DNA of 64,000 bases from Paralvinella palmiformis (taxonomy: Eukaryota > Annelida > Polychaeta > Terebellida > Alvinellidae): contig JAODUP010000443.1 in the NCBI GenBank assembly GCA_025642065.1, positions 365,001 to 429,000 of the forward strand, read 5' to 3'. Shown piece by piece: positions 56,895 to 64,000 of this stretch. How positions within the stretch are numbered: position 1 is the stretch's first letter; every line of letters begins with the position of its first letter. Under the pieces are notes generated by a model. It saw only the letters and a list, made by a program, of their open reading frames with translations, searched no databases and was not told the origin of the DNA. Both the position numbers and the translations under genes were made by a program.

Positions 56895-57149
56895 TGTATA
56901 TATTATATGTGTGTGAAACGTTTCATTAAATTTCTACTTATATTCTCATATATTCATCAGATAAACCATATAGGATGTATTTAAAAGGTCCATCCTGGAA
57001 TGAAACTGATCTTCATAAAGGTAAACTAGTTGCAATACATGGTTAAATATATTGTTGAAATATCTGATTACAGTTTATTACATTCACATAATACGTGTGT
57101 GTGTGTGTTTTCGTGTGCTTGTGTATGTATATGTGTGTCTATCTGCGTG

Positions 57150-57154
57150 CGTGC

Positions 57155-57186
<32 letters not shown>
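57150..57186. repeat. (GT)n microsatellite
   Basis: GCGT/GT run. Confidence 0.9.
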
Positions 57187-57189
<3 letters not shown>

Positions 57190-58150
57190 ATAAAGATAGT
57201 TAAGGCGCTGGCACAGGTGTTATACTTTCATTCAAACAACAATTAACTCCAAACTGATTTAAAAAAAGTATAATTAATTACCGGTAAAATTAGAGAAAAA
57301 TGAAAGAAAAAACTAATTTCTAAAATAATCCAAAAGAGGATAATCTAAATATAAAAAAAGAAACTATGATTAAAACAAAACCAGGCTTTGGGTCGAACAC
57401 TACGGCCAAGAAAGATTAAACCTAAAATGGAGAAATAAAATATTAATACACAGTATGAATAATGTGTGAATAATATAAGCATAAATCAGAATAAATTCAG
57501 ATTAATACTAATAGCAGCGATATAACACGACTCAACCCAATAGCAATGACCGGTTTAGACCTATTCAAGTCTTCATCAAGTTCCATAGAATGTATGTGTG
57601 TCTGTGTGTGCGTGTGTGCATGCGTGGATACCATCTTTAAATAATATCGTTCCTTATTTATGTCGGATTTATATCGTGAACAGTAATCCACTTATTTCAT
57701 GTTTCTCGGTAACGTTTCATATAAACAGAGTCAACATAAGTAGATTAACAAAGTGGAATACATACTCACAATCTTCATTTACAACATCATGTTTATAAGG
57801 AAGAGAACAGCCCAGTGTTCACAAACTGGTCATAGTTCACATCTCTCAGTTTCATGTGTTCGCCGTTTTACAAAGGGCCAGATGCCTATTGCTAATTGTA
57901 GCTGGCAACTGGGATCAGTATTTTTTTAAGATGTTCATTGTTCACCTCGGTTGTACGGGTCCAGCTGTTGTTTCAAGGGTAAACTGTGACGTGTTTAGTA
58001 CAATATTAGAGAAGTTTTTTTCTTCTTCTTATCTTGATGATGCCTGTTACACATAACATTAATGTAGCCTCATAATTCAGATTTGATAGAATACCACATA
58101 TTATATGTACCTGAATAATGCAATAATGTCTACAAAGAGACAAACAAATG

Positions 58151-58153
<3 letters not shown>
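57190..58153. other. intergenic, no supported gene
   Basis: AT-rich with no recognised repeat; short frames only. Confidence 0.4.

Positions 58154-58186
<33 letters not shown>
58154..58186. repeat. (TA)n microsatellite
   Basis: A TA run of about 16 units. Confidence 0.95.
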
Positions 58187-58189
<3 letters not shown>

Positions 58190-58768
58190 GCTATAAAGGA
58201 TTTGATCCCCAGACACTCTGGGGATCAAACAAAACGTCTGGGCGTGATCCTTATCGTGTTGATGTGATCATATGTATATCTCCAGTACCAGTACCTAGAG
58301 TGGTAGTATAGCAATGCCGATTATATTACCTGGTGCCAACCATTCAAGCTCAGCAATTTATACATGAAATATGAAAGGTGTCAAAAGAAGACGGTCAATA
58401 GACCAATTGACACCTTGTAACATATACAATGCAGTTATATAATATTTTCTGTATAATATAATACTATGTATATGTTATGAATAAATATTTTGATTTTATT
58501 TGATTGAAACCTTGATAATCAGTGGGAAAACATTGAAATTATTTTACCAGGAAATGTTTCTCCTTTGTTAGACTTACGTACAACTTGTACACAAGTCCAG
58601 ATTTACTGATTGTGTGATAATTACAGAATTCGGTTACATGTGAATTATGTATGTATCCATGTATAACAACGTTATCGGGAAGTCAAAGCAGTAAAATATT
58701 GATTAATCTCTGTTAACTGACAGAGAGACCGAAATATTTATAAAGAATTGATAATTTAAGAAGACTAA

Positions 58769-60990
58769 TAATAATAATAATAATAATTTATCTTTAATCA
58801 AGCACTCTTAATAGCAGGAGCTATTCAAAGATCCTATACAATGATTCCAAAAATAATGTATATGAGGAATATATTTTAACAATAATCATTGTTTATCAGT
58901 AAAGTGAACCTTGAAGAGGTTTAAATGTTACAAGAGATCACGTATTTCTAATGTGCAACATGTTTCACAAAGTTGGAACATATGCCTTCAGCCGAGACAC
59001 AGGTACCTGCCATAATATCTGATTAGATGCTTAGTTTTTGGAATGACATTTTAATGGACACCAGTTCACACAGGTACTCAGGTGCCATGTCATTCGTGCA
59101 TTTACAAGTTATTAGTAAATTCTTGAAATGGCTATACTTTCTAACAGGTAGCCAATGATGTTTTTTGAAGAATTGGAGTGATAGGATTATATTATATACG
59201 AGCTGCGCTATTCTAAATTTACTGAATTATATCATATCACAGAGGGTCACAATGGTCTATACGAGCTGCAGCAATGGCAAGGACCACAGTAATAAGTGTT
59301 TCTTGTGTCCAGAATGTTATTAAACAGTAGCCGTTCTTGAGATTTTAGCAGGTAGTTTAGTACACACCGATGTGACATGTTAATACATATATTAATTCAT
59401 TTGTCAAAAATAATTCCTATATTGTTTTAATCAATGACCCATTTCGGATAATGAACGAGATATCAATCTGTAATAATGGTGCTTTTACGGCGGATTTAAC
59501 ATAATGTAGTGAAGCCAAATAGATAATAGTTGTTTTTCTTCAATTAATTCTAGCAGATTTGAGTGATCCGTAGCAAAATAACGTTCTAAATTTTTCAAGG
59601 AAGAAGAAACCCCGATTGTCAGGATTCAGATATATATACAGCTGTATGTCATCAGCATATACATGGTATGTAGCAACATCTCGATGCGCAATGATCCCTA
59701 GAGGACGTGTATACGTTGTGAAAACCAGATGAACACGGATCTAAACCCTGTGATGCCCGAGATAACAATAACCTATCATCAAATAAGATACCACGAAGAG
59801 ACATTCTCTGGAAATATTGTTCCCTAATTCAGATGGAATCGAAACTATTCAAATACCCTACCTTACAGACCGAACACGTCTTTCATCCTAGAGAAAAGTA
59901 CATTACGGTCAACTGTATCAAATGCAGCAGACAGGTCCAGAAGAACAACCAATGCCGGCTTACTTTGATCTACTTACACGACAATATGTTTCACCTGAAC
60001 CAATTAAGGCTGTTTTAGTGTTGGGGCCACTTTTGCCTACAGACTGTCATGATTCATTAGAGGTACTACTGACTAAATATGTGTTTAGCCTGAAAGTAAC
60101 CGTCCTTTTTATAATTTGAGATGAAGATGTTAGACTTGAAACAGGTCTGTAACTGTTTAGAACATTAGAGTAGTAACCATTTAAAAACGGGATTATTAAT
60201 GATTTTATAATGGCAGCCTTCAAGGATCTTGTGAAAACACCTCGACAGAATGATTTATTATTAGCTGTCTCTCTAAATGCGCTTTTCGGAATGTCCTGAA
60301 ATTCTTCCACGAGACAAATGATAAACGCAGTCAACTGTAAGAACCTCAAGTGTGTTGCTGATAATATTTCGGAGGCCATTCTGATTTTTGTGTTGTCCTT
60401 TATTCAGAAAACGGGAAACACATCTTTGATATCAGTTTCGTGTTTTGATCCTTTTGCTTAGTTATTCTAATTCGGCAGAGGCAAGGGTATCTGTATTTCC
60501 TGTATGAGATGACTTTAGGTCAAATATACCGTTTCTGTAAAGTCACATCCATGTTAATATGGAAACGATCAGACAGCACGGAAGACACAGACATCTACGA
60601 TCAAGTTGTCATCCTGTCCTGTTTCTTATTTGGGTGTAATCGGTGTACAACACCTACATTAATATTTATTCTCTCAGATACAGGTGATTTTCAAAAGGAC
60701 TTAACTTGAAAGCGCAAACGAGTTTCAATCTTCAAACAATCACGATGTGGAATGACGACTATTACATCGACAACATGTTCTAGTCTGAAACATTACCAGT
60801 CTCTGTAATAACAAGAGCATCAAGATCCAGACTTCTAACGACATCAGATAACTCATCGTATTTCTTACAGATCAACAATTTATTAGACTAATGCTTACTT
60901 TTTTCTACAATTACTTGCATTATACCCCATCTAACTTTGTACATTTCTTGCAGTCGTGCAGCAGAGACATATAATACTGACTTCAATACT
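58769..60990 (-). pseudogene. CR1/L2-type LINE with endonuclease and reverse transcriptase remnants
   Basis: Minus strand from about 60990: an endonuclease start with YDELSDVVRSLDLDALVITE (about 60870-60810), then RT blocks VLNSYRPVSSLTSSSQIIKR (about 60165-60105), motif A LLDLSAAFDTVD (about 59945-59910) and motif C YADDIQLYI (about 59670-59640). The catalytic Asp pair is retained, but stops and frameshifts divide every domain. The 3' tail (58769-58835: CTTTGAATAGCTCCTGCTAT on the minus strand, then ATT repeats) matches that of the LINE at 43300-44078, so the two are one family. Confidence 0.8.
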
Positions 60991-61526
60991 GAACTATGAA
61001 ATGTCATCAAGTACAAGTCTTTATCACTACAATGGCGAAGGATATTCAAAATACGGTAACGTTAGACAAATGCAAATATGACTGTTCTGTCTGGAACAAC
61101 TGTTTGGTCTCTCTCTCTCACACACATTCACTCATATACACTGACACACACATATACACCCATAAACCCACTCACACACCCATAGACACACACTCACAAA
61201 CACATTCTCACATGCATACACACACACACACGAAACACACCAGTGTATTGCTTTATTTATAATTAAAGATGACTGGAAAATTAAATATAACTTAATAAAC
61301 AATTATTTAATTTCCTATCAGATGTATTACCACACTCAAAACACTGCTAACCACCAGCTATCATATTTCCATTCAAATGATCCCAAAATCCTTAATTTTC
61401 GAACTTTCACGAGCCATTGCTAGTATGTACTACACTCGCTAGGGGTTATTGTGTGACGTCATCTTTGCCAAACATCACGTAATGCTACAACTTGTTTACA
61501 AGCGTTCTGACTAGTTGACAGACAAA

Positions 61527-61693
61527 ATGTCAGATTCCGACGAAAGTTTTTACATTCACGGGGATATCAAGCCCTACAGACAGTATTAATTGTGTGGAAT
61601 TGGCTGCAGCAAGTGAATACGTGGATCCAGAACAGCTACCTCAGTACCTGTGCCGCCGACACACAACTCCGGTCCACAATGAGAGTTGGATTG
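61527..61693 (+). CDS. candidate 5' exon, two overlapping frames
   Basis: ATG at 61527 opens MSDSDESFYIHGDIKPYR, which recalls the N-terminus of P2X7-like cytoplasmic-domain proteins (D-x-x-PY), then stops. A second frame, open from 61530 to 61693, reads NCVELAAASEYVDPEQLPQY and ends at GTGTGT in phase 1. That phase would allow splicing to the BCL-2-like exon at 62459. It is unclear which, if either, is real; a one-base frameshift between the two frames is also possible. Confidence 0.25.
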
Positions 61694-61903
61694 GTGTGTA
61701 TTTGTTTGTGTTGGTATAAGTTTAATTGATAAGTCAACACACTGGCCTGAATCCGAGTATTTTCACCCTCCTATCGCATAACTTCATTTTAAATAAAGTA
61801 GTATTTGTCTGTGGCCTATACTAGTCTATGCAGGGATATGCCGCCCTCGGTATGTTTCTGGGATAGTTGTTGTTATTTCGGACCGGGTTTTGACGGCACT
61901 TAC

Positions 61904-61972
61904 ACGTCGGATATAATCATTAGTATTTGACGTATATTTCTTTGCACAATTGTATGTGACACAATACACCAT
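61904..61972 (-). CDS. THAP-like N-terminal exon fragment
   Basis: ATG at 61972, then MVYCVTYNCAKKY and on to DYIRR, followed by the consensus donor GTAAGT. M-V-x-C-x4-C with basic residues after it is the start of the THAP zinc finger. The downstream exon (carrying FxxFP and the last Cys/His) was not found. It could be a gene or P-element-type transposon remnant. Confidence 0.33.
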
Positions 61973-62458
61973 TTTATATGTTTAATAAAGACAATATGGA
62001 ACACGTTACTCAGGTTAAACAAGGTCACGGTGGAGTGTTTGGGGTCTTTGTTTGACAAAGATGACGTCACATTCCGAAGATTTTCGATTAAAGTTTCGCT
62101 CATGTGAGATGTTAGCAAAGCAAGTTTTTAAATCACGGTAACTTTATTTCTAGAGAGAAAAAAAAACTATATCTCTGATTTGACTAATTTGGGAAACCTT
62201 GCGACCTTTAATACTCTGTCTGGAGGGTTAATTCTCTTAATGTGCCATTTAAAGGTTGCAGTGGTGTTTGTTATCCATTTTCTTCTGTTAAATTAACTAA
62301 CAGGCAATCATATAATTGATTATTGTGAGCTTATATCTGACCATAGGAGTACTCAGACACTGCCATGGTATAGTAAATAGCAAACCTTGAGGCTGTGAAA
62401 GTGAATCTCAGTTTGCCATTGTTTGTGCGGTGTTTCATCCTTCAATAACATCTGTTAG

Positions 62459-62682
62459 CCAGGTCTTGTGATTTCCTCATGGAACTAGTCCGTCTGCTAT
62501 ACGAGACAGCATCTGTATGTAATATATTTAATTGATAAAATTTGTTGTACTTAGACCTTGGTGACGTAGAGAAGTCAACAAAACAAATGGTTCATGATAT
62601 AAATAGTAAATATATAGATCAGTTATATTTCGAAAAGTAAGTACGTCTTCATTACATATAATGTATATTTTGGTGTAGGATT

Positions 62683-62752
<70 letters not shown>

Positions 62753-62945
62753 GTGTTGACAACATTTGGATTCTAGTTAGATAATATTATTACACTTCAT
62801 TTTCAGTGTTATGAAAGCAGTGAACTTGTACAAACTGACTGCATCTGACACTGTTTTCAAACTAGTGAAAACATTAGTTCCAAATGGTAGCAGATCTTGG
62901 AGTCATGTTCTAGGCTTAGTGAACCTATTCAGGCAAATAACACTG
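62459..62945 (+). CDS. BAK/BAX-like BCL-2 family protein, partial (three exons)
   Basis: Exons 62459-62518 (or from 62463), 62555-62636 and 62807-62945 join in frame (phases 1, 2, then 0) with acceptors ACTTAG and TTTTCAG and donors GTAATA, GTAAGT and GTAAGT. The joined reading gives FLMELVRLLYET, then KQMVHDINSKY, which fits the BH3 end of BAK (D-D-I-N-R-R-Y), then TASDTVFKLVKTLVPNG and SWSHVLGLVNLF, which fits helix 4 and BH1 (xxLFxxG-xNWGRVVxLxxF). The BH3 glycine is replaced. Known BAK/BAX act at the outer mitochondrial membrane in apoptosis. The BH2 and tail exons would lie beyond 64000; the first exon is unsettled. Exon chain is seen; family by motif. Confidence 0.5.
62687..62750. repeat. 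(TA)n(TG)n compound microsatellite
   Basis: A TA run passing into TG, within the intron before the BH1-like exon. Confidence 0.95.
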
Positions 62946-64000
62946 GTAAGTATGTGATTTTGTTTTAATTTCTAGTGCTTGATCTTTAATATAAACATTG
63001 TATGAAAAGGTGATGTTACATATATGACAGATTAGCTTTACCAATACATATTTAAAGTGTCTAAAAAGATCTTATCAAACTGGAAACATAGAACTTAAAT
63101 TTAATTTCTTAGTGAAGAGAATAATCAAATTTATATACTGTTATTTATTCATTGTACACTTCAATATGGCCTGGATGCTGCTGCTTACACAATAACTATT
63201 GTATTTGGTATGATTTTGGTCGTGATTACAGTTAAATTATTATAAAATGTAAGTATGCTTTATATGGTACCAAACAAGAAAGCAACAGAAAACTTAAAAT
63301 ACCAAATTAAATTGAAAACATATATTATTTTTGGTTTACTTTAATACTGATTTTCACATGATATATGTATATATCAATAATTTAATGCAATAATTTACAT
63401 GTATTTACTTTTGTAATGTTGTGTTAACAAGATGTCTAATGCTATTAACATATAACTAGCTTCACTAGTAATATTAGAATAAAAATGAATAGTCTTGCTA
63501 ACGGGAAAATATATGAGATGGGTTATTAAATGCTGATTATGATGTAGAGTATCATCTCCGCCATAACTTGGTTACCTGTATTATTATTATTTAATTTTTT
63601 ATTACGCTTGTGGGTTACTGTATTTTTGTTTTCTCAACTCTTAGAAATAGAAAAACAACTTTCGATGTAATAATGTTCCCGTGTTTCATTCTGATATTAG
63701 TGCTGTTTTGATGCCTCTGTGGGAACCGAGTAGACTATGAGCAATCTACAGCAGAAAAAGTGTGTTAAATAATTGTTCACTTTTCAGTGAGATCAATTTC
63801 CAGCATTAACAATGTGTTTCAATATGTTCTATTCAGTAGAACAATTAAGAAGTGATAACGCCAGTTGAGAACGCATGGCTTTATTAGGCTAACAATAGAC
63901 AACAAATCGGTAGGTGGCACCACAATAGGGTGATATCATTATATACAAAGGAGTAGAAGTAGCTGTGCCACAATATAAGACTATACTGATATAATTAGAT
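62946..64000 (+). other. probable intron of the BCL-2-like gene
   Basis: Starts at GTAAGTATGT and continues to the window edge with AT-rich sequence. No exon with a BH2-like W-x-x-x-x-GGW block was found. Confidence 0.45.

Overview
This AT-rich window is from an animal nuclear genome, most likely a mollusc or another lophotrochozoan. The evidence is spliced genes with GT-AG introns, several tRNA-derived SINE families, CR1/L2-type LINEs, hAT, pogo/Tigger and PIF/Harbinger DNA transposons, and many (TA)n, (CA)n and (GA)n microsatellites. There are no operons, phage genes, CRISPR arrays or rRNA. All family assignments come from reading motifs in the translated sequence, without a database search.

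Host genes. (1) Minus strand 566-213: a compact two-exon gene for a predicted 96-residue secreted protein with a dibasic site and a nearby poly(A) signal. (2) Plus strand 18805-26136: the main gene, seven phase-compatible exons encoding about 357 residues. It reads as a minimal Notch-ligand-like type I membrane protein: signal peptide, MNNL-like region, half a DSL domain, one membrane segment, and a tyrosine-rich tail that includes YEEI. Its first intron is packed with repeats. (3) Plus strand 62459 onward: three phase-compatible exons of a BAK/BAX-like BCL-2 family protein (BH3-like and BH1-like regions) that runs off the right edge. Single candidate exons lie at 38909-38773(-), 61972-61904(-, THAP-like), 56407-56559(+), 4726-4542(-) and elsewhere. 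A DNA/RNA non-specific endonuclease-like exon (47791-48491) is split by a SINE with clear target-site duplication and so is a pseudogene.

Mobile elements by region. 6.3-7.8 kb: an hAT-like MITE, a SINE and a MITE with roughly 165-bp inverted repeats. 13.8-17.5 kb: a decayed CR1-like LINE on the minus strand, with an RNase H1-type hybrid-binding domain, SGNH esterase and two zinc knuckles in ORF1. 19.9-20.5 kb: a Tigger/pogo MITE between two (TA)n tracts. 27-28.3 kb: another dead LINE. 30.6-32.2 kb: a broken pogo/Tigger transposase next to a lone inverted repeat. 32.7-38.0 kb: a decayed PIF/Harbinger element with Myb-like and transposase parts. 40.2-42.3 and 48.5-50.5 kb: two direct copies of a 2-kb compound repeat containing hAT remnants, an hAT MITE and two tandem SINEs. 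43.3-44.1 and 58.8-61.0 kb: two copies of one CR1/L2-type LINE whose 3' tail resembles that of the SINE-C family.

The rest is intergenic or intronic AT-rich DNA with simple repeats. Here SINE-A carries a tRNA-like head and a GATGATGATT tail, SINE-B carries a CCGAACAAC tail, SINE-C carries a GCGCTATATAAAT(ATT)n tail, and SINE-D has a GGGTTCAAAT B box. These are local labels, not database names.
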